DNA of 64,000 bases from Sympetrum striolatum (lineage: Eukaryota > Arthropoda > Insecta > Odonata > Libellulidae), in assembly GCA_947579665.1 (NCBI GenBank), contig OX388352.1, positions 34,156,216 through 34,220,215 on the forward strand. Reading direction: 5' to 3'. Positions 24,535 to 36,919 of this stretch are shown piece by piece (the first letter of the stretch is position 1; the number at the start of each line of letters is the position of its first letter). The notes under the pieces were generated by a model. That model ran no database searches. It had not been told where the DNA came from and was given only the letters and a program-made list of their open reading frames with translations. Both the position numbers and the translations under genes were made by a program.

Positions 24535-24595
24535 CATGGAGATGAGGAGACTAAAGTCTCATTATCGCCCGAATAAAGACGTGCTATTATAATAA
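24535..24595 (+). repeat. LINE 3' end, hairpin family
   Basis: GCATGGAGATGAG, then GAGACTAAAGTCTC (stem GAGACT/AGTCTC with a 2-base loop) at 24547-24560, then ATTATCGCCC, GAATAAAG and an ATTATAATAA tail. Confidence 0.75.
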
Positions 24596-27500
24596 CTTAC
24601 TATGTCACAATTAAATTCCGCCAATTGCATTTCCCATTGATTTCTCCTGAATTTAGCGCCCCCATTAGATTTAATTTATCTGCATTATGTAGGGTATCTG
24701 AGAGTATGTAATGTAAATTAAATGAGACCATGAACATCAATTTTAAGCAATCTGAATTTCCTCGCGTCCTATCCCAGTTCAGTGATAATTAGATAGCTAT
24801 TCTTGGGTGTAGCTAATTACACTAAGCAAGTTCTCCTCTGATCGTGGAAAATCCTACGGAATTGCAGGCTAACTAGAAGATATTCGAACGAAAATCCTTT
24901 TCCAAGCCCAAAATTTCGGTCAGCTGGTAATGTTAATGGAAATTTACCCGATAAACCCTCGATCGAGGCCATTGTCGAGACACGTGGTTCTTGGAGTGCA
25001 GTAATAACAGTGGCGGACACGAGCTGAGCGAAAGTCGGTTAACGAGCTTCCTTTTCTCTCTTTTTCATTCTTCGCCCACCCTTCTAAACAAATATTTACT
25101 CGTTGTCGTCGTTTATATTCCTAACGCATTATGGGAGGGTTAACGAGGAAGTTGATTTCGTGTGTCATTTGTTATCGTAGGAAATTTACTTCGAGCAATC
25201 TCCCGAGCCATCGAACTAGGATTCTCTCGCTGGACTATTAAATCGGTTTTATAATTAAGTAATTAAAATCGCCAATTTTGGGAAACGTTTTTATTTCCAT
25301 CACATTAAAAGAGCGCCTCTGTTGTTCACACTTGGGCGGCATCTTTTAACCTATGGAAGCTTTACAGCGTTTCAAGCCTACGTTTTAAATAACCCCTCGC
25401 CGAACATTAAATAAAATACAAAAATAAAAAGAATTATGGATCTAATGCTTTAATTTATACACAAATATTTATTTTATAAATGTCTTGTCTTTATAATTGT
25501 ATTGTCGAGATTCTTTGCTTGATGATGATGCTATGCATCGAAACCTTCCACATTAGTGAACATGCATAAAACAGGAACGTAAGTCCGTTCACCAAACATG
25601 GCTCTCCGTACTCGGGCATGTGATAAATCTATAAAACGCTAAAGTGATCGCCAAAGAAGCGAAATTTATTCGTCGCACTATCCGAAAGGTAACTGAGATA
25701 GCAAAACGATAATTTTAACCGTGAGAATGGATACTGCCTCTCCATCACTCGGAAAGGCTCGGTGCGACCGAAACAACAAAGGTCAAATAGTGAAAGGGAC
25801 CGAGAGGGCATTGAGTGAAAGGCGGACGAGTATTTATATCGGATCCAAGGAAAATAGGGCTGGTGGTCTCCGGAGGAAGTTGGCAGCATAGTCGGCAAAA
25901 CGTCAAAAGACCATTAATGACGGCGCTACGATATACGCAAATTCAGCCCCAATTACATTTTGATTTTGTGATTGAGTATTTCTGCAGGCTTTCAATTGCG
26001 TATTCTCGTTCAATATATACAAAACTACACACAATCATACTAGGTACTGTCAGACAAAAGTTAATCTTCGCCGCGGACGATAGTTTAAGTTTGCAAACTG
26101 CAAATTACTGTCTTCTAGCTATTGGCAGTTATTAATGTTACTGAGGTATGGGCGAGTCTAAATAATGGAAGTGATTTAGGTCTTCCTTACGAGATTTGTT
26201 ACTAATAGTTACATTTAACCTCTTAAGTCTCCGCGAATTCCGCTCTCGGAAATAAAAAGCAATAACCGAAGTTCCATTAAAGGTATCAGCATGAAACTAG
26301 CCATAAATTTAAGCTTCAATATATATCTAAATATCAATTCGAACAAGTTTTGTCACGTGAGAAATAAAAAAATTTAAATCTACACATAGATTTGGCAGAA
26401 CGAGCAAATTTTGTCTTAGTTTACGCACTACTTAAAAAATTTTTTCGCTAAGTTTTAATATCTTCAAACTGAATAGAATTAGATTTATAGACGTGCGAAT
26501 AAAAACAGCAACTGAGTGATAAAAATAGAATTTAAGTTCGAATTGGTGTACAGTATTAGCAGTTTTAAAAATGATCATGTGTGCAAAATTCGGGATAAAT
26601 ATTTTTAGCCTTTAATTGCTATATGATAAATAACAAAAATACAAAACACGTTTATATGCGGAGAAATAAATAAACTTTTATGAAAATATATGTGTATAAT
26701 ATAACATAATACGAAAATAAAGCTTTTATAAGATGAAGGAGTGAAGAATAACGCAGGTCGTAATATTTCATGTTGAGGGGTTGACTACAACTAAATACAA
26801 CCAGTCAGCTATAAATACGATAAGTTACGATACGATAATTTAGTGTAAAAGATAATGTAGTGTGGAAGATAAATTAGTGTAGAAGCTACGAAAAGTTGTA
26901 AATATGTATGGAAAGTTAATTCACGAATCTCTACTACCAGTTTCCCTCTTTTTCTTATATTTTCTTATATCAATCACGAACACCGTTTCCACTTCATCAC
27001 ATTCTCATTGATTATGGATGGATGCATGGCATTGGAATCTAAAGGACTCTAAATGATACATCTGGGTTACCTGTCCACTCTTCCCTATCCTTGGATGTCC
27101 GCCGCGCATTTTAGAGGAAAGACCCTCGAAAATGTTTATGTGGCTCGGAGAGGTGAGTGGGTCGTAAGTTTTGGAAACCTGAGTGTTTACTGAGCACCGC
27201 GGGAGAGGAGAAAGGCATGGATTTTGGAGCTTAAGTGATCCTTAAGATGATAAACCAGGGAAAGAAAGAGAAAGAAGGTTTGCACGGGCGTGCAGTACAA
27301 AGAAATAGGAAAGCTGTCAGACTTTTGGCGTGACAATAGCCCGACCTCATTCTTCCCATGGCGCATCTTTTCTTTGAAACGTCGTCGCTCCGACCTTCGT
27401 CTGAATTTCCTGTGAGCTCTCTAAAAGTGGTTAATAAACCTCACTGATCCTTACCAACTAAATTACTCATCGCTGGGAAATTATCATAGTCGTAGATGTC

Positions 27501-28504
27501 TCTCTGAAAATAATTAGATTTTAATTATAAAGTCAAGGAGTTCTGGTCTAATATTGTCGCTTTTGCAATATTTTTAGAAGAAAATTCTCGTTGTTTAGAG
27601 GCGTATGATCCGTATTAAGAAAGAAAGTATTTCTAGCTAATACATAACATCCACATGCTAAATTCATACAATAATAAAGAATACAAAACATCAGCTTGTA
27701 TTGTAAATTATCAGCTATAAAATATAAAGTTTCACATATGTAAAGAATTAATGTAATTCTTGATTTATTTTAAGGTAATGTACAATAATGCAAAGGTTAC
27801 AGACATATATTCTTGTTTTTCCATTCACCAAGCAATTTTGTTTAAAATTGGAGTTTCACGACACATGACCAAATCATCGCATCTTTAACGTGATTATGCT
27901 TAAAGTTTTCTTTTTAGAAAGGATAACCAACTCTAGTTACTATCAGCATAAATATATAATAAATGGGGTTAATTGCTTTGATGGTCGACATTTTTAGTGG
28001 ATAGAAATACATATTAAGTGTTTTCTATTGTTATCATATTCTTTTGTGATAAATTACAAAGCAGACTTGTGTATACATAAAAATATCCATAACAGGTTGA
28101 GCAGAATTGTTTTGTCTTTTCATATACCACTTTCCCAACTTTCCTCGACGTCGTGCTTTTTCTCTCTTCTTTTTCAGCAGTGTGGAGTACGCAGGAGAAA
28201 GGCATTGTCAATCCTAATTTACCAAAGAAGTGTGAAGATAAAAGGTTTGAAAAGGGATGGATTTAATGACAGTATGGCGAATATCTTTAAAAATGTACGG
28301 TGAGCCTGGTCATGGCACCAAACCAGTTTTAGCCGACTCCGGTTAACCGGATTTTTCAATGAATTCTTGCACGTACAAAAGGATAGTGTCTCGGTTAAAC
28401 AGTTTTGTATAATTTTTCTTCGGGGTGTAGTATGAAAGAGTAGATACTGGTTACGAAGAGTCTTCCGTTGTTTTTAAATACTGTGAATATCGACTTGTTT
28501 TTTC
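24596..28504. other. Gene-free stretch
   Basis: Contains GC-richer patches near 25020-25390, 25600-25930 and 27080-27430 among AT-rich DNA. No frame shows a domain or a conserved start, and frames overlap on opposite strands. 25505-25545 has a LINE- or SINE-tail-like motif (TTGATGATGATGC...TCGAAACC). Confidence 0.4.
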
Positions 28505-28575
28505 CGTCGATGGGTTAGATGGAAGAAGAGACTTTTAGTCTCAATCTCGCCCAAATAAAGGCAATTATTATTATA
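28505..28575 (+). repeat. LINE 3' end, hairpin family
   Basis: TTAGATGGAAGAAGAGACT, with GAGACTTTTAGTCTC at 28528-28542, AATCTCGCCC, AAATAAAG and ATTATTATTA. This is the cleanest copy of the family's 3' terminus. Confidence 0.85.
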
Positions 28576-30819
28576 TTCGATTCCTTCCGTCCGAATTTTT
28601 CCTCGCAAATTTGTATCTGCCTTCTCCAATAAACCTATGATCGTTCACAGAGATGGGGACTTTGTAAAAGTGAGAAATTAGGTGAAGTGAGTATTTGTTG
28701 GTATATTAAACAATTTGGATTAGCATTTTCTTTTTAAAGTGAAAATACTGTTTATAGCGTTGCTCCGACTAGTAAAATCATTTTTAGCCGATGAAAATGT
28801 GGAAATTTCAACTTTCTTTCCCAAATTTCCCTCGACTTGACTATGACTACTCCAAAAAGTAGATATCAAATGTATAATGTGGTGTAGTTTTGTAATTTTT
28901 TGAAATTGGCGAACTTTAATTATTCACTAATCATAGACTTCATTATCAATCAAAAATTTTCTATACTTGGCTATTTTTTCAAATGTAACCATACTTTTTT
29001 TCTTTAAAAATATAAGTGAAAACGTATCGCTCTGGACCACGTGTATTCAATAAAAATGTAAATGTCTTAATTTGAAAGTTTGTATTTCCGATTTGAGGTT
29101 TGCTTGATAAGTAAAACCATTATGAATGAAAGTTTTTTTTCATATACGGTTTCTTGGACTCCCTTGTTCTTTTTCGGAGAAACCTTTTAAGCTGTGGCTA
29201 CGGATTCCAAAATTTCCAAAACACTCATTTTTCCTCTCTTAACTAGATACTAGGCTATTTAAATATTTATTGTGTTTCTATAATTAACCAGGCATATAAT
29301 TCAATGCCGGGATTAACAGGATTAACGATAACACTTTGGAATTGGGGCACCCAAGCTATTTCGTTGAGTGGGCCAGGAAAACTCTAAATTACATTTTGTG
29401 GGCCGAAGGTAATGTGATTTTGTATTTAACTCCGATATTTAATGAGCATCTATCGCTCTGTATTTTGTAATTATACTGATTTATAGCTTGCCTCGCTTTG
29501 GCAAATTGTCTCTATCTCTTTCCAATTTTGAGCATTTCTTAAGGAAACCCTGCGGAAATTTTCAGCCAGAATATGTTAGGGCTGCTGATTGGGCACTTCT
29601 GCCGCGAGATTATTTTAATGAACAGACATTAGAACTCTACCTTCCTTTAAATTCATCTGACTATTGTTTCACTATTCAATGGCCTTCCTTTTTTTCTTAA
29701 TAAAAACCCCTCTCTTCATATTATCTGACATTTTCTGCCTTAATCATCCACTCTATCTTTCCCCTTTATCCTACCTTGAATCACAGATATAGCAATCTCT
29801 CCACTCTAAATACTTGACTCATACATTTCATCTTCTGTTACTTAGCCCTTGCTTGTTGCTCCATCAAATAAAATTCCATCATACCTTACTGACTTTACTA
29901 CTATCCAACTACCTTTGTTTTCTTTATGTATTTATTCCCAAAATTCTTTCACCATTCTCTGTGCATGTATCTTAAAAAGTGATCAATTACTGATTGTATT
30001 ACCTAACTCTGCTCACTCTGATTCCCCATCAGCTATCACAACTTTCACTCTTTGTCTTCAATGCATATATTTCGCCATTCACCCATCTTTCCAGACCAAA
30101 CAAATTTCTCTAGTATCACCATCAGCTTTGGCCCTTTTACTCCACCAAAAACCACAAAACATACACGTGTATCTTTCTTGTTTCCAGGCTTAGTTCTACT
30201 AGTACCCTCATTACCTCATGTCTCCTCCTTATCTTATCCACCGTCCAAACGAATGTTTTTTATCTGCAATATGTTCTTTTATTCATTACTCTATAACTCT
30301 CATTGTATTTCCTTCTTTGTCTTTTTTCAGTATTTTTGAACCGTTTATTCTTATTTATAATCTAAATACTTCACAGGCTTTTACCAAGCGATATCATGTT
30401 TATAATGTATTTTTGTTCAGTGCGTCTATTATGTTCATATAATTTAACATGTAATTGACAAAAGTTTAAGATAGTTTGAACTCTATAACTCAATCCTAAA
30501 TTAGCTATACATTATTACTTATATGTTAATACTTTTGTGTCAGAATTTTATGTTAATATGTTATAACTTGCTCTTTGTTGTACATTCTAATGACTTCCTT
30601 TTCTCCTGTCTTATATAGCTCTTTTATCTACTACCATATTTAAATTTAGTTTTATATATGTAGGTTTCGCAGGTTTTTCACACCCCCTTCTTTTGAGGGT
30701 GTTTTCCTGCAGTGGAAAAATTTTTCCTATGCTCTTAGCTTAGGTTTTAAACCCACATAGTAGTTTTCTTCTCTGTACTTTTGCAATCTATCTATTTCTT
30801 TCTGTTCTAACATGACAAA
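28576..30819. other. Gene-free stretch, pyrimidine-rich in its second half
   Basis: From about 29700 to 30640 the plus strand is strongly C/T-rich with many TTCT and CTCC words. Open frames there (29488-30442) come from this base skew. Because it ends in a LINE 3' terminus at 30820, it may be the 3' untranslated part of that LINE, but I see no reverse-transcriptase domain. Confidence 0.4.
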
Positions 30820-30896
30820 GGGTTAGGTGTAAGAAGAGACTTGATAGTCTCAATCTCGCCCTGAATAAAGTCCTTTATTATTATTATTATTATTAC
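30820..30896 (+). repeat. LINE 3' end, hairpin family
   Basis: GGTTAGGTGTAAGAAGAGAC, with GAGACTTGATAGTCTC at 30836-30851, AATCTCGCCC, GAATAAAG and a long (ATT)n tail to 30896. Confidence 0.85.
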
Positions 30897-31034
30897 CACA
30901 GTTGCATCCCTAATTTTTTACCATCTATAACATCTGAAATGATTCTATACATTTTTTCTTTAACCGTCCTCTTTATATTTTAAAATACCTTATTTTATAA
31001 TGTGCTAATTAGATCTATAATTATAGTGTACACT

Positions 31035-31090
31035 GACGGCGATTTAGATGGAAGAGAATCTTTAATGTTTTGATCTCGTCAAAATAAAAA
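31035..31090 (+). repeat. Degenerate LINE 3' end of the same family
   Basis: TTAGATGGAAGAGAATC, GATCTCGTC and AAAATAAAA occur in the same order as in the better copies, but the hairpin is eroded. Confidence 0.5.
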
Positions 31091-31814
31091 CTAAACTTAT
31101 TTCCCTTTCCTTTAATAACGAAAGTATGTAGAAACACAAACAAATTTTTACATAGCTTAATAACTGGGGTAAAATAATGACAATTAATAATGCATTATTT
31201 AAACGGGTTAATATTTCTTCAATGCCACGTAGTGGTGTCCTCTCTGTGGGTCTGTTTAACGTTTTGGTGAGGATGGATCGAAGGTATTGGCATAAGAAAG
31301 GCAGGAATATACTGAAGAGAGACATTATTAAGGTCGATGCAAAATGAGACAGTAGAAAATATGGGAGAAAAGTAGCTCGTATTTTTCAGCAGAGTAGAAA
31401 TGAGCGCGAAGAGGAACGGAATAGATCTTATGGATCTATTTTAAACATTCGTTGTGCGGCTAATGAATGTCATATCGAAGATAATGTCTGATAAGAAAGG
31501 GGAAAGTAAAATAAGGAAGAATATTGGATTGAATGTTGGTCTCTGGTGGTAGGGACACGGTTTCGTTGCCCTGAGATATTTCAATTGGCTTATCATTTAT
31601 TTTAGCACGAAAAGAGTAGAGGTTTACCACAGGGATGAGGAATATTAGAGCTAAGTCTTCAATATCCGATGAGAATAGATTCAAATGCTAGAGGGCGTTT
31701 ATTGCTATTGTCATCCTGAGTTATTATAAAATATGTATCTGACAGATTCATTAAATAAATAATAAAGTGTAATGTGAGCCTAGGATGCATTAAAAGCACC
31801 GAATCGTGGTTTTA
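31091..31814. other. Gene-free stretch
   Basis: No feature that I can support. Confidence 0.5.
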
Positions 31815-32962
31815 CCGGACGTGGTCGCGGAGTGGTTAGCATACCTACATGATAACGCTCCAACACCAAGGTCCCGGATTCGAATCCCGGTTGGTCGGAT
31901 TCTCCTGGCTAGGGAATGGTTGTGTGTCTTTGTAAATAGTAAAAATCTGATGTGGCCAGCACATGACTTTCTCCATATATATAAGATGTAAATATTTATC
32001 TACCGCAGTAATTTCGAACTCTATATTCCATCTTAACTTGGATATAACTTTATATATTATCTTTGACGCCAAAAACATGATAAATAATGTTTTACGGGAC
32101 ATGATCGATGAAAAACTATGAAATTGGCCTTTCGCCTATAGAGCCCAGAGCGCCCACAAAGTACATAATCAGCAACTTCCGGTTTATCAGTATTTCATGA
32201 ATAACTCCTACACAATCAGTGATACAAAAATATTTTTCAACCAAAAGTTATAGTAAATTACATTTTCTAAAACTTTTAAAAATAATAGTATATACCTAAA
32301 TCTCATATTTATGGAGATATTTTGAAAACCGGAAATGAGCATTGAAGATTAAAGCTCAACTTCCGGTTAACCGATTTACTCACAAAACTAATCAACTCTA
32401 AAAAAACTAACCAAAACTCTATATATGAAATTTAGTGTTGATATAATGAATAATTTTTATGTTAGAGCGCCCACAAAGTACATAACAGCTACTTCCGGTT
32501 TATCGGTATTTCACGAATAACTCTTAATCAACCGGTGATATAAAAATATGTTAAATACAAAAGTTATAGTAAGTTTTATTATCTAAAACTTTTATAAGGT
32601 ATATAATATACCTATATATCATATTAATGAAGATATTTTGAAAACCGGAAATGAGCTTTAGTGAATGAAGCTCGACTTCCGGTTAACCGATTTACTCCAA
32701 AAACTAATCAACTCTGACAGCACAAACCACAGTACTATATACTAATTTTGGTATTGATACAACAAACAGTTTTCACGTTAGAGCGCCCACAAACACACAC
32801 ACACATACAGACACACACACACACACATACACACAGACATCATACCGAAAATAGCCAAAACGTGTTCTAGGGACCCAAAAACATGTATTTCCGTTGAAAT
32901 CTCGAAGTCGAATTTTTTCATGAAAACAATACTTTCTCTATACTTCGTATATGGAGAAAGTA
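31815..32962 (+). mobile_element. 1.1-kb composite repeat, copy 2, with tRNA-like head
   Basis: It begins with a tRNA-like segment: GTCGCGGAGTGGTTAGCATA (box A-like) and GGATTCGAATCCCGG (box B, near 31876-31890). From about 31932 it matches copy 1 (2122-3202): ACTTTCTCCATATA, two tandem units of about 317 bp (GAGCGCCCACAAAGTACATA near 32147 and 32464), a truncated third start at 32782, an interrupted CA tract, and a terminal hairpin ending TATATGGAGAAAGTAA. A box A plus box B head implies RNA polymerase III-type ancestry, that is, a SINE of unusual length. Confidence 0.7.
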
Positions 32963-35900
32963 ATAATTATTGAAATGGTTATTATTATTATTAATCGTAA
33001 ATTGGGACCACAAGTGATTGATGCTTATCTTAATAGATTGCTTATGGAACGAGGATTGTTTGACAAAAGGGACATTACATAAAACTCGGTTTTGTTTTTC
33101 TAATCGCTGAATCGATTATCAACGACCGCAAGCTCTTGGTGAAGATAAATGGCTGTTTCATAGGTTATTTGGGAAATTTTACAATAAGAGGTATAAAGAG
33201 TAATGTCAGAGGTAGTGCGAAGGACAGTTTTCATGATGCCATTGATTTAGAGGACTTGCAAAGCATGATCATGGGCATCATCCTGAGAGGGAGTGGAAGT
33301 GACAAGGATTTGCTGTCGATCAGTGCTTATTAAGAGCTGCACGAAGCGAAAGTAGGAGATAAAACTTAGAATGTTATGGAGGGTTTGGGTCCACATAATG
33401 GGAAAGTATCGTCGTTCGTGTCAAAGCAATTGGGACGTTGGGGTATTCAGAGGGGGAGCATTCGCTTTTCCCCTTTGATGAATTTGCTGGAGCAGCGGTT
33501 GCCTGGGATATGGAGCCACTCATCGAACTGTAACTAAACCGTAAACAGAAACGGAAAAATGGTATTTTGACTAGAGTGAAAACCCAATTCGAACCAAAAA
33601 TTACAATTCTTGATCTCGAACCAAAACCTAAGACCAATATTTTTTCTTTTTCGATTTTCAGTTTTCCTTCCTGTGTAAAAACTTAGAGTATAAGTAGTTA
33701 TAGCCACTAATCATGTGCTAGGGTGGCTTGTTACACTTTAGCTAATATTTATGGGAGTAACCAGTTTTATCTGTTCGTTATTTTTTCCAATCCGCGAGTA
33801 AAACTCTAGTAGTTTATCATATAGTTAGTTGCTAAACTTATGAAAAATTACTGAAATACAATCTTTTTATGATAACGGAGACCTATTAGACGAACAGTAG
33901 CTTCAGATAGAAACAAACCGGTTCGAAGCGGTTCAACGGTGATTTGAGCTAACTCAACCGAAACTTGGCATATTTTACTAAAAAAGGACGAAAAGTGGAA
34001 CAAAATTAATTACGGTTAAATACCAATTACATTTATAGCTTACTGCAAACTGTTTCTAAGATTACTATTCTGCATATATCGCGATGAAATGATTTTCTTC
34101 TGACCGTTACTGATAGAGATATAGGGTAAGAAGATTTTGCAATACTTTGAGTACATAAGGTGAATGTCTAATATCGTTTTCATTCCCAATTTTTGAGGGC
34201 ACTGCTTTGTGAAAATATTTTCACGCTTCATAAAGTTCTTTTTTAAGTTAATAGCTTCTATAATATATAAATGCCTTTTTTACTACTATTAGATAGCAGT
34301 TCTCCTTCCAAAGCGAAGGAAAAGACCAAGAACGTCGTTAATTAGCGACAGTATGGCCCCATCCAAAGAATGCGGGAAATTCGCGGAACCCTGCAGGCAA
34401 TCGTTGAGTTCTTTAATTAGAAAAGGTACCGACAGATGACACGGTAGCAGGAAAGTCGAGAAAAGTCGAGCGATTAGTTTAACTGATGCTATCGGAAGAT
34501 TTCCGGAGAGAGTGAGAATAATGCCGCAGGACCACTTTATGAGAAGTTGATTCGGTTGAAGAGTAAGGGAGGGAAATGAAGAGACCCACTTCCCTCCTGT
34601 CTTTGCCGTACAAGTTAGTGTTATGTTTCCTGGGATTCGGAAGTAGGATGCGATCCCATTTCGGGCCTCATTAGGAAACGAGAACAGATTGAATGTGCGT
34701 GTCGGTTATGGAATGTATGAAGAATACTGTGAAGGAAAGTCGAGAATGCCTTCCAGTGGCCGCGTACTGTGCTTTATGGGTTTGAATAGCTCTTCAGATG
34801 TTTCTGAGTGGTCTTTTTGACTTGATCGGAGTACTCGATTCCGCTCGATGATTCATTATGCTTCATATGGTCCTCTGCTTTGGAAATGTTTGCATCTCTT
34901 CTCTGTTTCAGAGCATAAGTAACATGGTGCGTTTCCGAGTCTGTGGAAACTAGTAGCGGATAATGACGTACTTCCACTAATGAAAATGTTTAGTGGCAAT
35001 TTGAATATGCTCACTATTTCATGAAAGAAACTAATCGGCCGAAAAATAAGATAAATTAATCGTCAAAATTGTTACACGAGAAAGTGATTGTCAATAAGAA
35101 AGGACTGAGAAAAATACAATGAGTTAGACCTTTAAAAAGGAAGCGTAACAAGCTTAAGAAAAGAAAGAAAACCTGAAAAAGTGTATGTATGTGAAATAGA
35201 AAAATTAACCTGACTACACAAAATTTTTAGCGAAGCTAAATCTTCTTATGAAAAAATCCAGGTATACATCGCCATACTCCGCTACCTGACCTCACCACTC
35301 TACTCACACCATCTTCTACGCAGGATTCAGCAATCTCGGGACCCACGTGGCACGTATGCGTCTCATGGGACAGTGATCTCGTGGAATGGTGAATGCATTA
35401 CCGTAGGAAAAGATGAAACTTGGCTGTCTGTTCTCTATATCATGCTGAAATAGCTTAGAAGTCATGCGCGTCCGATGCTGGCGCTTGGAAGGGAAAGGGA
35501 CTAAAGAAAAATAAGACTATCATCGGATAGATGTTCAGTCATAAGGGAAAATGGATTATAGATTGAAGCTAAAGGAAAGGAAACTTTTTTTGAGATAAGT
35601 GAGGATCATGAGGGGGAGTAGTCGTGCATAAAGCTAGAGAGACAACGTCAAAAGTTAGAAAAGAATAACGGAGCGTATAAAAAGTTGGAGATTAAACGGT
35701 TGGTTGGATACGCCGAAGGAAGTATCCAAGCTTTCTATAGTGATGGAATAGTCTGAGACCCTGACGTTTTTGCACAGGTCTTTCTAAGTATCTTCAGCCA
35801 TAACACAGTGGAAGCGAATTTACGTATGACATATTCAGATTGTTACTATTTTGAAGTAATGATCAAGTAGTTGATGGCGTCGGAAGTAAACAGTTTTATA

Positions 35901-36394
35901 TACGTACACTATAGCTTATGATTTTAGAATTATATTGGGAAATTTGAGAATTAAGGTTTTACTGTGGAGAACTTAATATTCGATAATGAATGAAGAAGTA
36001 TAATGAGGTCAAATTATTTATTATAAACAACATTGTATAGTGAAATTGAAAGCTTGTGGTCCCTGACTGCATAGTATACATATTTATTTATTCAACGGGA
36101 TGTACCCTTTTGTTACAAAAAATGTCACGGCACCAATATCACATAGCATAATTTAAAAGTATAAAATACAATAAACAATAGGATTTTTATAAGTATAAAA
36201 TATCACAAATATGGAAATTAATATAACAAATTATTGGATTTTAAGCATAAATATCACTATCATCATTTTAAGTAATAAAATTTACGTATAAGATGTTACA
36301 AGTAATAAACATGAACAGCATTTGTGAAGAGAATAATTATTAAAACCTTTATGAAAAATAATAGAAACAGAATGCCAAATAAATTTTAACATAT
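32963..36394. other. Gene-free stretch
   Basis: An (ATT)n run follows the composite repeat at 32980. Mixed AT-rich and moderately GC-rich DNA follows. Frames at 33136-33333, 33374-33637 and 34774-34977 show no domain. Confidence 0.4.
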
Positions 36395-36402
36395 ATGAAA
36401 TA

Positions 36403-36699
36403 CAGGGCCGGATTAACCAATAGGCAGAATAGGCAGTTGCCTGGGGCCCCCAATTTTAGGGAGCCCCCAATTTTAGGGGGCCCCCAATTTTAGGGGGCCC
36501 CCGAAAAATGAAAAATATTTGAAAATTTTCTTACAAACTTAAAATTCCAAAGAATTAAATGAAAATATATTCACAACTGAAAATTTTTATGTTAGCTATA
36601 AGTTTTTATTTTAATCGAAAAAAGAAGGGAACTGACGTGAAAAAAGGGCCCCCAAATTGATGGTTGCCTAGGGCCCCGTTGAGGGTTAATCCGGCCCTG
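36403..36699. mobile_element. hAT-like MITE with CAGGGCCGGATTAACC ends
   Basis: Perfect 16-bp terminal inverted repeats, CAGGGCCGGATTAACC at 36403-36418 and its complement at 36684-36699. The flanks ATGAAATA (36395-36402) and ATGATATA (36700-36707) are a 7-of-8 duplication, supporting hAT. Inside the left end is a short tandem array of about 3.5 units of GGGGGCCCCCAATTTTAG (36460-36505), itself partly palindromic. 297 bp, no coding capacity. Confidence 0.88.
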
Positions 36700-36847
36700 A
36701 TGATATAAAGTATAAAAAAATACATATGAATGATAAAATAACATATTTGATGTATTATTTACAGTGAGTGATTTATAATTCTTTTTAAAATTATGTTTAG
36801 TATTCAATGGGGTTTAAATTTTTAGTTGTATGTAAACTAGTGTGGAG

Positions 36848-36883
36848 TTATACTGATAATATAAACGTATATTATCAGTATAA
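36848..36883. repeat. Perfect 16-bp-stem hairpin
   Basis: TTATACTGATAATATA (36848-36863) and its exact complement (36868-36883) flank the loop AACG. It sits at the start of the TTCCTATTGG-rich region. Confidence 0.9.
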
Positions 36884-36919
36884 CAGCCCGCGTGGAAATA
36901 CTTGTTGGTTTCCAATATA

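Noticed and set aside
2122..32962. The two 1.1-kb repeats as LTRs of one 30-kb retrovirus-like element
   Set aside because: No retroviral or gag-pol coding lies between them, they differ in their 5' head, and unrelated elements fill the interval; they are dispersed copies.
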